Source: Alcaligenaceae bacterium
Lineage (GTDB): Bacteria > Pseudomonadota > Gammaproteobacteria > Burkholderiales > Burkholderiaceae_B
NCBI GenBank assembly: GCA_947378965.1
Contig: CANCMG010000006.1
Location: 1 to 64,000 of the forward strand
Reading direction: 5' to 3'
Length of the DNA: 64,000 bases
The notes below the pieces were generated by a model. That model worked only from the letters and a program-made list of their open reading frames with translations, was not told the DNA's origin and searched no databases. The position numbers and the translations under genes were made by a program. Position 1 is the stretch's first letter. Each line of letters begins with the position of its first letter. Below, in pieces: positions 28,313 to 36,396 of this stretch.

Positions 28313-29548
28313 CTAACGCTTTGCCAGCAAATCTAAGACCACCCGAGGCACCATACTGAGCGTAGCCAGCCCTTTAAACTCTGGCAACCCCTCAGCGGCA
28401 AACTTTGTACGCAGGGCTAAAAATGCCTCGCCGGCGCTGGTTTCAAACCAAAACCAATCTTGTAAAGACTTTGCAGTATGTTGTCCGGGCTGGGCAAGTT
28501 TTGCCTCAAAATAAAATGACTTCAGCTCATCGGTTGCAAACTTTACGCTAACGGCCGCAGCTTGCTCAGAATCGTTCAAAACCTGCTCGGGCTCTGAACC
28601 TAACCACGAGGTCACAAACTCTGCGAGTCGTTCAGGCGAGGCGCCAGTGACACCCAAAGTGGTTCGACCGCGTGCCTGAAGACTCACCTCGTGCCAGGCC
28701 TGCAGTTGTGCAACCTCGCTGATTACCCGCTCGCGCAACGTGCCAACCTTGCTTTGAGTTGGAAAGCTAACTGGGCAGACCAACTGTTGATCGTCATAGC
28801 CTAGCTGGTCAGGCGGTGCGTCGTCTTGAAAATCTTGAATGATCGGTTCGCGATCGTACTCAAGAAGCCCAAGCGCCTCTTTTAACACCCGTTTCTGAAA
28901 TGCAGTGTCCGTTGGCGCGCCAAACGGACGCCCCAACATAAACGGTACCCAAAGCGCTCTTGGGGGATTAAAAGCGACGGTGTGCTCTCTGATCAAACTG
29001 ATCTGCACAGTTGGGATCCCGAACTCTTCTAAATAACGGCCGACGGCGCTCACGGCGCACGTACAAAGCGGTCAAACCGGAGACAGCACAACCGCGTCTA
29101 CGTTATCCAACTTAAGTAACTCGGCTAACTCTTTTGCTTTAGCTTCGTACTTTGTGGTTGGCCAAATCGCACCCATAAAAGAGTAATGAAACTTTGCCAC
29201 AGACCCTACAAATTTTTCTGCAACCAGTTCTTTGAGTCTCTGCAGCGGAAACACAACGTTGCAATCCGCTTGAAAGCCCGAGCGATCAAAATTGACCGAT
29301 ACGTGACTCATCACCAGATCGGCAGCGTCAGTATCCTCAGAGATCACTCGGTAATCGGTTCCGTTGCCCGTCGAGTTAAAGGGCATATCGGCTCTGACAT
29401 GCAGGCCCGCAGTTGTGACGAGTGCAACGCGACGTTGGCCAAGCGGTGGCCCAGAGACCAACCGCGGCGGTGACATATTAGGTATTTGCTTGACCCGATC
29501 GAGGTGATGCCCTCTCTCAATCTCAGGCAAGTCTGCTAGGCGAACCAT
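28313..29548 (-). CDS. GrdB-like (glycine/sarcosine/betaine reductase B family) selenoprotein with in-frame UGA
   Basis: Two consecutive open frames on the same strand and in the same frame are separated only by a TGA at 29072-29074. Read through, they give one 411-aa protein whose parts both match the selenoprotein B family: LGQRRVALVTTAGLHVRAD and FHYSFMGAIWPTTKYEAKA before the TGA, RYLEEFGIPTVQISLIREHT and PRALWVPFMLGRPFGAP after it. The TGA falls in VVLSPVUPLCTC, giving a UxxC redox motif at residue 159, where the family has its selenocysteine. A SECIS-like hairpin follows at once. The ATG at 29548 has GGAGAG upstream. Selenocysteine insertion depends on selA/B/C/D elsewhere in the genome, not visible here; a true nonsense mutation is the alternative. 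Confidence 0.82.
29043..29062 (-). promoter_or_regulatory. Bacterial SECIS-like hairpin
   Basis: Minus strand, starting 9 bases after the UGA: ACG-U-GCGC-CGUGA-GCGC-CGU. ACG pairs with CGU and GCGC with GCGC, with a single bulged U on the 5' side and a five-base loop that begins 18 bases after UGA. A short upper stem, a bulged U and an apical loop at this distance are the features SelB reads in Escherichia coli fdhF. Inferred from pairing only. Confidence 0.7.
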
Positions 29549-29612
29549 TCCGCTCTCCAAGGATCCAATTAACCGATCGATGTTAGCTGAAACTGAGGTC
29601 AACAAATACTTT

Positions 29613-29709
29613 GAATGATAAAAATTCGATGATGTCGCTTGCGAATCATGCGATAACATTTGAAAAGAATGACAAAAATTCGATGATATCGCTTGCGAAT
29701 CATGCGACA
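29613..29709. repeat. Two direct repeats of about 43 bp upstream of the selenoprotein gene
   Basis: GAATGA.AAAAATTCGATGAT.TCGCTTGCGAATCATGCGA occurs at 29613-29654 and 29667-29709, 54 bases apart, nearly identical. Each contains the palindrome-like TCGCTTGCGA. They lie in the leader of the selenoprotein gene and could be duplicated regulator sites or a slippage product. Confidence 0.75.
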
Positions 29710-29829
29710 TTCATTGCGAATAATGACGGGTTTTCCCTTGATCTACGAACCACCCAGCCATTATATTTTGTCGTATAACTGAATCATTCTTTCGCTCGTG
29801 GGCTGCGCGCTGCCATTTGGTGGCATCAA

Positions 29830-31032
29830 ATGAATAGAGAACAGGGCAAACACAAACCAAACAACACCCTACCTTGGATAACTACGATGATCATTCCAGA
29901 AAAATTGGAAAACAAAACTGGTGTTGTACTGTTTAGTCGCTCATTGCATGAGGCTAAGCACGAAGCCTCACAGTTAGAACTGATTTGTCAGGATATTGGC
30001 GTCAGTCAGTACACAGATATTTCAGTCGAAAAATACGCTGATGATTTTCTCGTCAATTTAAAGCTGAGTGCGTTACTTTGGGAGTCTAATCCTGATTGCG
30101 ACACCACACAAATGGGTCGAGATTTATCGCTCGACTCCGAACATTCAGATCGTGACTGGCTGCTTGAAGCCTTGCTCAGCATGGCGATTAGTCCGATTGC
30201 TTATATATTTCCTAACCATCAAGAGTTACTGTCTAACCTAAGAATGCGTCGAGATATTGTTGCGACAGCAAAGCGCACAGAACTCTTGTTTGACGTAGAT
30301 GCAGGTGAGAGACCAAAACAATTCTGGCTTGACGACGAAAATATCGGGCCCGTGTTGCGCCCAGATTCATCCCTAACTAGTGCCTTAGAACATGCACTTT
30401 GCCCTGACTTGTCTGGACGTCGCTATGGGTTTAGTTGCCAACGCGCGTCTGAGTATCTGATGCTCGCTGGGCTCGCTAATGAGCTGAAAAGATCAAACAC
30501 CGGGTTGTTAACAAAAATCGAACAACAATGGCGTGAAGCACCTCTTAAGAGAGACAATTTTCTGAATTCATTTTTGTTCGAACGCGGCTCAAGCAATCAA
30601 CCATTTCCCTTGAGATTTTATGTTCCTGGCTGCCGAGTCTGGTTTAAAAATCCGGATAATGTCTCTTCTGACATCAAAGGGTTTGAAGGATCTTGGGTCA
30701 TCTACCTAGGATCTGGGAAATTTGTCAATTTCTGGGATAGAGCCAGGCCCTATACCTTAGAGGAAAAATGTATAGAGATTTATCACTGGCGCGATGGTGC
30801 CATACGTCAGGACTCTGGCGATTTAGTCATGAATGAAGAGGTCGTTCAAGAGCGCGTGTTAGAAACACTAGCAGCCCCAAAAGAATATGACCGAATATTA
30901 AAAAGAATGATGCGCTATCGAGATCCCGCTGGCGTGTATGCCGACGGTGGCTGCATAGATAGCACCCGAGATAGTGTGCGCTGGGTTCATCCTGACACCA
31001 CAAACATACAGATTTGTACCTCGTACACTTGA
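29830..31032 (+). CDS. Transglutaminase (Tgl)-like protein of unknown function
   Basis: A 400-aa (or 381-aa from 29887) protein. YGFSCQRASEYLMLAGLANEL around residues 199-219 and FYVPGCRVWFKNPD around 263-276 resemble, from memory, the catalytic-Cys helix and the PGDCxYFKNPD segment of Bacillus spore-coat protein-glutamine gamma-glutamyltransferase Tgl. Cys203 would be the nucleophile. The acidic residue next to it and the Glu and His further on (in Tgl near GEN and GHG) appear to be Ser203-1, Ser and Phe here, so activity is doubtful. No signal peptide; followed 50 bases later by an AlkB-like gene. Homology rests on short motifs. Confidence 0.5.
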   Translation: MNREQGKHKPNNTLPWITTMIIPEKLENKTGVVLFSRSLHEAKHEASQLELICQDIGVSQYTDISVEKYADDFLVNLKLSALLWESNPDCDTTQMGRDLSLDSEHSDRDWLLEALLSMAISPIAYIFPNHQELLSNLRMRRDIVATAKRTELLFDVDAGERPKQFWLDDENIGPVLRPDSSLTSALEHALCPDLSGRRYGFSCQRASEYLMLAGLANELKRSNTGLLTKIEQQWREAPLKRDNFLNSFLFERGSSNQPFPLRFYVPGCRVWFKNPDNVSSDIKGFEGSWVIYLGSGKFVNFWDRARPYTLEEKCIEIYHWRDGAIRQDSGDLVMNEEVVQERVLETLAAPKEYDRILKRMMRYRDPAGVYADGGCIDSTRDSVRWVHPDTTNIQICTSYT

Positions 31033-31081
31033 TGAATTTCGGTTCATTGTACGATCGAGTACCTTGCCGTGTGATGTAACA

Positions 31082-31732
31082 ATGACAGACATGCAAACCG
31101 ACTTATTTGAACCGACTCCAAACGAACTCGACTTACCGAAAGTTGTTGTTAATCTTCTGCCCAAAGATGGCAGTGTGACGTATTTTTCAAAGGTGTTCGA
31201 CCCAAACAACTGCTCGGCGTTATTGACGTCGTTACGCGCTACGCTCGACTGGCAACAAGACCAGTTATTCATGTTTGGAAAACTAATTACGACCAAACGA
31301 GAAGTGGCCTGGGTGGGGGATGCAGGTTGTTCGTATACGTATTCGAGCGTTAAGAAGTTTCCACAAGCTTGGACACCCGAGCTGTTACTCATCAAACAGA
31401 CTGCTGAGGCGCTGGCAAGCTACAAGTTCAACTCGTGCCTGCTCAATCTGTATCACGACGGTGATCAGGGCATGGGTTGGCACAGTGATGATGAAATTGA
31501 ACTCGAGCAAAACGCCCCGATCGCTTCAGTCAGTTTTGGAGGTAAGCGTAAATTTTCGTTTAAACATAAGTTTGAAAAACTCGGCGCCTCTGTTGTTTTA
31601 GAAAATGGGAGTGTGCTGCTCATGCACGCACCGACTCAACATTTTTGGCAGCATAGTCTGACCAAAACCAAGCGTGCTGTTCTTCCTCGCATTAACCTGA
31701 CCTTTAGATCCATCAGGCTTGAGCAGCAATAA
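31082..31732 (+). CDS. AlkB-family 2-oxoglutarate/Fe(II) dioxygenase
   Basis: A 216-aa cytoplasmic dioxygenase that probably removes alkyl lesions from DNA or RNA bases by oxidation. Motifs: NLYHDGDQGMGWHSDDE with iron ligands His134 and Asp136, third ligand His191 in FWQHSLTKTKR, and RINLTFR (Arg203, Arg209) binding 2-oxoglutarate, as in AlkB/ALKBH2-3. The start at 31082 was chosen because family similarity begins there; the frame is open further upstream. A truncated oxidoreductase start follows two bases after its stop. Confidence 0.9.
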   Translation: MTDMQTDLFEPTPNELDLPKVVVNLLPKDGSVTYFSKVFDPNNCSALLTSLRATLDWQQDQLFMFGKLITTKREVAWVGDAGCSYTYSSVKKFPQAWTPELLLIKQTAEALASYKFNSCLLNLYHDGDQGMGWHSDDEIELEQNAPIASVSFGGKRKFSFKHKFEKLGASVVLENGSVLLMHAPTQHFWQHSLTKTKRAVLPRINLTFRSIRLEQQ

Positions 31733-31733
31733 A

Positions 31734-31811
31734 ATGACCAAAAAGACGATCGCGATTGTTGGTGCCGGCTGCGACTTTAGGCTTTTATACCAATCGTTCA
31801 ATCCACTTTGA
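31734..31811 (+). pseudogene. Truncated start of an FAD-dependent oxidoreductase
   Basis: MTKKTIAIVGAGC is the beginning of a Rossmann FAD-binding fold (GxGxxG), two bases after the alkB-like stop, but the frame ends after 25 codons inside the 3' end of the convergent Bug gene. It looks like the stump left when the Bug segment was inserted or the rest was deleted. A related decayed piece is at 21804-21953. Confidence 0.55.
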
Positions 31812-32826
31812 TACCAGACTGTTCAACTAACTTGACCCATCGCTGATAGTCTTTATCAACAAAAGCGCCAAAATCACGAGAGCTTTGGGGCTCTGCCACC
31901 TCAACAACCAGAGCGCTCAGACCCTTTTTTATCTTCTCACTTTTAAGAGAGGTGATCAGCGTCTGGTGAAGCGCTGATATGATCGTATCTGGTGTCCCCT
32001 TGGGAGCAAACAATCCCCACCACGTCTCATTGACGATTTCTGGGTGACCTAGTTCTTTGAAAGTTGGAATATTAAGAAAGGCTCGTTGTCTTTCTGCCGA
32101 GGCCTGAGCGAGCGCGATCAGTTTTCCACTTTCAACAAAAGACATGACAGCGGGTGGTGTGACAAACATCATTGTTAAGCGCCCGCCAATCAAGTCGGTC
32201 ATCCCAGGGCCAGTGCCTTTATAGGGAACATGTAACATGTCAAAGCCGAATACCTTGCCAAAAGAATATCCGTCAAAATGTTGAGATAAGCCAACGCCTG
32301 GTGACCCATAACTTAACAACGGTTGTTGCTTAGCGTACGTAATAAAGTCCGCAAGATTATTGATTTTCTGATCAGGGGCGATGACCAACACATTCGAAGA
32401 CGAGCCAATCGCCCCGATCGGCGCAAAGTCGGCCACTGGGTCATAGGGCTTAGGTTGCCTTAAGGCTGGCACAATTCCGTGCGTCGAAACATGTCCAATC
32501 ATGATCGTGTAGCCGTCGGGCTTAGCTCGCATCAAAAGTTGCACACCAACAGAACCCGACGCACCAGCCTTATTTTCAATCACTACCGGCTGCGCCAACA
32601 GCCGAGCAAACTCCTCAGATAGGAGTCGGGCCACTTGATCCGTACCGCTACCGGCTGGCCCAGGAACAATCATCGTGACTGCGGCTTGCGGAAACGCAGC
32701 ATGGGCACAGAGCGCTAACCAACCACAGCACAACAACAGACAACGCTGCAAAAATCTTACCCTCGCACCGAGACTTATGGCACTAGGCCCTCGTCGATTG
32801 ACTTTGAGCAGCATCACCCTTGTCAC
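31798..32826 (-). CDS. Bug/TctC-family periplasmic binding protein
   Basis: A 342-aa receptor with a long N-terminal signal (cleavage near CAHAAFP, residue 44). Core motifs: VTMIVPGPAGSGTDQVARLL, VVIENKAGASGSVGVQLLM, DGYTIMIGH and LHVPYKGTGPGMTDLIGG. Its ATG overlaps the stop of the TauD-like dioxygenase gene by four bases (ATGA), so they are co-translated; the receptor may bring in the dioxygenase's substrate or a signal of it. Confidence 0.88.
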   Translation of the reverse strand: MTRVMLLKVNRRGPSAISLGARVRFLQRCLLLCCGWLALCAHAAFPQAAVTMIVPGPAGSGTDQVARLLSEEFARLLAQPVVIENKAGASGSVGVQLLMRAKPDGYTIMIGHVSTHGIVPALRQPKPYDPVADFAPIGAIGSSSNVLVIAPDQKINNLADFITYAKQQPLLSYGSPGVGLSQHFDGYSFGKVFGFDMLHVPYKGTGPGMTDLIGGRLTMMFVTPPAVMSFVESGKLIALAQASAERQRAFLNIPTFKELGHPEIVNETWWGLFAPKGTPDTIISALHQTLITSLKSEKIKKGLSALVVEVAEPQSSRDFGAFVDKDYQRWVKLVEQSGIKVD

Positions 32827-33704
32827 ACCGCCTCTCCCGAGATTTGAGTTCTTAGCATTAAGCGCCGCGTACTCGGATCAAAGGCCTCACGCCGATGCAT
32901 CGCACAGCGGTTATCCCACATCACCAGATCACCAAGTTGCCATTCTTGGCTCCACATGAAACGCGGTTCAGTCGCATGTGCCCACAGCTCATCAAGCAGC
33001 GCCTCGCTATCCGCTAAACTCAATCCGCTCACATAGGCACCTCTGCGTCTGCCCAAAAATAGACAACGCTTTTTGCTAGTTGGGTGGACTCTCACCAAAG
33101 GGTGGACTGCGCCGACCGTCTTCGTTGGATCGTTAATCTCTGCAAAACCTCTACGCAGTTCACCAGCACTGTTTCTGCTCGCATCATGTACACAACTTAG
33201 GGATGCAATCCTCTGTTTCAACCCAGCCGAAAGTGTGTCGTAGGCCTCGTACATATTCACGAAGTAGGTATTACCGCCAGAGGGCGGAATTTCTATCGCG
33301 TATAAACAACTTGCTTTCGGCGGCAGGTCAACATAAGTCATGTCCGAGTGCCAAACTGCCTCATACGCACCGAGCCCACCAATAGGCTTACCAGCCACCA
33401 CCACGTTCGAAATAATGGTGATCTCTGGCTTGTCGACTTCAAAATATGGATTTTTTTCTGAACTACCAATCGGTCGAGCATCTAAATTACCAAAATTTTT
33501 TGAAAAGGCAATCAAGTCATCTGCAGACAGGGTTGGCATCCCACGAAAGCGCAGCACTACATGTTTAGTCCAGGCCTCTTCAACCTGCTTGCGCACAGAG
33601 GCCGTTAGGGGCTGTGAAAAATCGACTCCGCGTATCTCTGCACCGAGCGCGCCAGGCAAAGGCTGCACGCTCACTGGCGCATTCGAATTTATCATTGAAC
33701 TCAT
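32823..33704 (-). CDS. TauD/TfdA-family 2-oxoglutarate dioxygenase
   Basis: A 293-aa cytoplasmic Fe(II)/2-oxoglutarate dioxygenase. VWHSDMTYVDLPPKASCLYA holds iron ligands His119 and Asp121; MWDNRCAMHRREAFDP supplies the distal His, and TRRLMLRTQI the arginine that binds 2-oxoglutarate. Members oxidise taurine, 2,4-D, carnitine precursors and similar acids. The ATG at 33704 has GGAGA upstream and is preferred to the 33782 opening. Coupled with the Bug gene that follows. Confidence 0.9.
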   Translation of the reverse strand: MSSMINSNAPVSVQPLPGALGAEIRGVDFSQPLTASVRKQVEEAWTKHVVLRFRGMPTLSADDLIAFSKNFGNLDARPIGSSEKNPYFEVDKPEITIISNVVVAGKPIGGLGAYEAVWHSDMTYVDLPPKASCLYAIEIPPSGGNTYFVNMYEAYDTLSAGLKQRIASLSCVHDASRNSAGELRRGFAEINDPTKTVGAVHPLVRVHPTSKKRCLFLGRRRGAYVSGLSLADSEALLDELWAHATEPRFMWSQEWQLGDLVMWDNRCAMHRREAFDPSTRRLMLRTQISGEAV

Positions 33705-34187
33705 TTCTTGGTCTCCAAACACATTCTTATTTTTTATTGGATTCACTTTGTTGATGCAGCACACAATCACGCTCGGCCGCACAGTCGGTCAAACCGAAGA
33801 CCAGACGCAACTCCGACAATATTAGCTGAATTATTTGTCGGATACACACGCGTTTAATTGCGATCCGCTCGTACGCGACATTGATCAATTATCTAGAGAT
33901 GGGATTTATTCAATGCAAGAGTGACCCATCACTCGCATCAAACCCTTGAGTGACTGCTTGTGAATCAGGGTTGTTTAGCGCTTCAGTCGCACGCATCGCT
34001 CTAAACACACGCACAAGAATCGGGTTGATATTGGCCGTGTCAGGGAACAGATGAGTCGCTAACGGCACGGTCCAACAAGAAGCACGCATTTGGATAGCCA
34101 GTTTTTGAAAAACAAGAAAGCCAGCACCTACATCAACAGTTTTTGAAAGGCAGAGAAACAATTTTTAAAAGGCAAAGAAGTCAGAAT
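33705..34187. other. Intergenic region with a possible gene remnant
   Basis: This 480-base gap contains the promoter side of the dioxygenase gene. On the minus strand 34161-33910 an 83-codon frame (MRASCWTVPLATHLFPDTAN, then PILVRVFRAMRATEAL) looks protein-like but has no ribosome site and ends abruptly; it may be a remnant. An AAAAGGCAGAGAA/AAAAGGCAAAGAA near-repeat lies at about 34143-34172. Confidence 0.3.
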
Positions 34188-34916
34188 TTATAGCACTGGT
34201 TTATGAAGAGCAAGATTGGCCGGTTCAGCACGCTCGGTGGTCGGGCGGCCTTCGTCAACCAGCTTAGGTAGTTTTAGAACCCAGCCAGTTTTGGCAGCAA
34301 AAGTGTTTAGATCCTCTAGGCTATCCACATCAACCACAAAGTGCTCATTATCGGTCTCGTAAGGTGTCACTAACTCAGGGTGTTGATCCATGAATTTTCG
34401 GCAAACCATATTTCGACCAGCTTCAATAATCTGACCCATGACAGTGCCACTCAAGACAATGGGATTACCCCGTTGTTCATTGACGACGGGCATCAGAATT
34501 TCACCACTCGGGCGTTTTTTGAAGGCCGCAATTAATTTTCTAATATCGTTGGCATTGATCAAAGGCTGATCTGACAAGGCCATAATGATGGCGTCAAAAT
34601 TACTGCCTAACGCTTCAATGCCCAACCTGACTGACGAGGCCTGGCCATCCTCAGGATTAGGATTGCGCACGACCTTGACGGGAAACTGTTCGACAGCGGG
34701 CTCAACTAGCTCATGATGGTAGCCGGTGACAACAACAACTTCATCAACCCCTGCGCCGCTGAGCGCGATCAGTTGCCGATTGATCAGAGGCACACCCTGC
34801 AACTCTAGCAGCGATTTCGGCACACTACCCATGCGGCTACCTTGGCCTGCCGCTAATAATATGGCCCCGATTCGAGCGCGGGTATAAAGACCGCCTTGTT
34901 TTAAGATGCAACCCAT
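34188..34916 (-). CDS. MobA/MocA-like nucleotidyltransferase
   Basis: A 242-aa cytoplasmic NTP transferase. GAILLAAGQGSRMGSVPKSLLEL is the nucleotide-binding signature (LxxGxxxRMGxxK), followed by VVVVTGYHHELVEPAV, AIIMALSDQPLINANDI and RGNPIVLSG. This pattern fits MocA-type CTP/GTP:molybdopterin transferases that finish the cofactor of molybdoenzymes, but no molybdoenzyme gene is nearby, so the acceptor is uncertain. Confidence 0.85.
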   Translation of the reverse strand: MGCILKQGGLYTRARIGAILLAAGQGSRMGSVPKSLLELQGVPLINRQLIALSGAGVDEVVVVTGYHHELVEPAVEQFPVKVVRNPNPEDGQASSVRLGIEALGSNFDAIIMALSDQPLINANDIRKLIAAFKKRPSGEILMPVVNEQRGNPIVLSGTVMGQIIEAGRNMVCRKFMDQHPELVTPYETDNEHFVVDVDSLEDLNTFAAKTGWVLKLPKLVDEGRPTTERAEPANLALHKPVL

Positions 34917-35199
34917 GATGCCTCCAGTGGCTCATTCGTGTGTGACGGATGTTGCTTTCTCTTTAAGCTTAAATCAACCAAGCCTTCAAGGCTAGCCAAA
35001 AGAGTTCAGCGCCTTTGTTACAAATCGTTGACCCTACATCTCAAACTCATGCCGTTTATGCTTGCGGGGATGTTTTCTGGGATGGTGTAGGGCATGGTCA
35101 TCAGCGTTTTTCTGTATCGGCAGTACTTTGTTTTACGCGATGCATTTGAGGAGAATACGTTTTCTTGTTCGCCTCATGTGTAAAGATTGCAGTGAAGTT
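34917..35199. other. Intergenic region
   Basis: 283 bases between two leftward genes. I see no gene; one short plus-strand stretch around 35028-35064 would read PTSQTHAVYACGDVFWD, which could be a remnant but is too short to support. Confidence 0.25.
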
Positions 35200-36183
35200 T
35201 TAATCCAACTGAATATTCAAGTCCTTGACTAAGGCGCCTAAACGGATTGCTTCTGAGTGAATCAGATCCGCGAATTGTTGAGGCGTACCCGCAACGATTT
35301 CGCTTCCGATAGCTTCCCATTTTTTTCGAAAATCGGGATCGCTGAAAATCTCAAGAAGCGTTTTGTTGTATCTATCGATAATGACAGTGGGTGTCTTTGC
35401 AGGGACTGCAATACCGTGCCACGCAAAGTAATCAAAACCTTTGACACCCGCTTCATCCATCGTGGGCACGTTAGGCAAGGCGGGTGAGCGCGTGGCAGTT
35501 GTAACCGCTATTGGGTGTAATAAGCCCGCTTGAATGTATTTCATTGAGCCGGCTGTGATGTCGACCATACTGAAAATCTGACCACCCAGCAAATCATTCG
35601 CCGCAGGCCCAGCACCCTTGTAAGGAACATGCTGCATAGATATCCCAGTCATTTTTTTAAGTAACTCGGGCCCTAAATGTTGCGGCGAACCGCTACCGGC
35701 TGAACCGAAAGTGACTTTATTGGGATTTGCCTTTGCGAACTCAATGAATTCTTGCAGTGTTTTGATCGGTGAATCTGCCCTCACTTCAAGAACCAACGGA
35801 AACTTCGAAATCTGCGTGATAGGTGCAAAATCTTTGACCGGATCGTAGGCGAGATCCTTGAAGATCACTTTATTGATCGTCATGTTGCCGCTTGCCGCTA
35901 GCAAAATCGTATAACCATCGGGCTTAGCTCTTGCAACCTGAGCGGTACCAATATTGCCGCTTGCCCCAGCTTTGTTCTCGACAACCACCGTCACCCCAAG
36001 CTTGGCACTCATCGGAACCGATAACAATCTGGCCATGACATCTGTTGGCCCACCCGGCGGGTAGGGAACAACAAAAGTGATCGCTTGCGTCGGCCATTTA
36101 TCTTGAGCGTGGCTCGTCGGCGATAAAAGTATGCATGCAGATGCCAGGATGCCAAGCAGTGGAAATTTCTTTAGTAAGGTCAT
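35200..36183 (-). CDS. Bug/TctC-family periplasmic binding protein
   Basis: A 327-aa receptor with signal peptide ending SHAQ (about residue 26). Motifs: ITFVVPYPPGGPTDVMARLL, VVVENKAGASGNIGTAQVA, DGYTILLAASG and MQHVPYKGAGPAANDLLGG. It is divergent from an amidase 213 bases away; the pair suggests uptake and hydrolysis of an amide, an inference from position only. Confidence 0.92.
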   Translation of the reverse strand: MTLLKKFPLLGILASACILLSPTSHAQDKWPTQAITFVVPYPPGGPTDVMARLLSVPMSAKLGVTVVVENKAGASGNIGTAQVARAKPDGYTILLAASGNMTINKVIFKDLAYDPVKDFAPITQISKFPLVLEVRADSPIKTLQEFIEFAKANPNKVTFGSAGSGSPQHLGPELLKKMTGISMQHVPYKGAGPAANDLLGGQIFSMVDITAGSMKYIQAGLLHPIAVTTATRSPALPNVPTMDEAGVKGFDYFAWHGIAVPAKTPTVIIDRYNKTLLEIFSDPDFRKKWEAIGSEIVAGTPQQFADLIHSEAIRLGALVKDLNIQLD

Positions 36184-36396
36184 TTTGCGTCGCTTGTTTT
36201 TGGTGTTAATTGAATATGTGGCGATTTTTTGCCATATTAGGCTATTTCAATTAGTCTAGACTCGATGCAGTTCAGCAACTAGAAACCCTTTACTGAGCTT
36301 GATTGGCCTGTCGTCTCTCAAAATACTAAGTACGCGAAAATTTCCAAAACCCGTTTTATCTCGTTCACTCGGGATATCGACATCAAGGCAACTACC

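Noticed and set aside
29053-29074. A frameshift or stop mutation splitting the GrdB-like gene
   Set aside because: Both parts are in one frame, the stop is TGA, it falls in a UxxC context and a SECIS-like hairpin follows; selenocysteine is the better reading, although not proven.
33910-34161. An 83-codon open frame as a real gene
   Set aside because: No ribosome site and no recognised family; mentioned only as a possible remnant.
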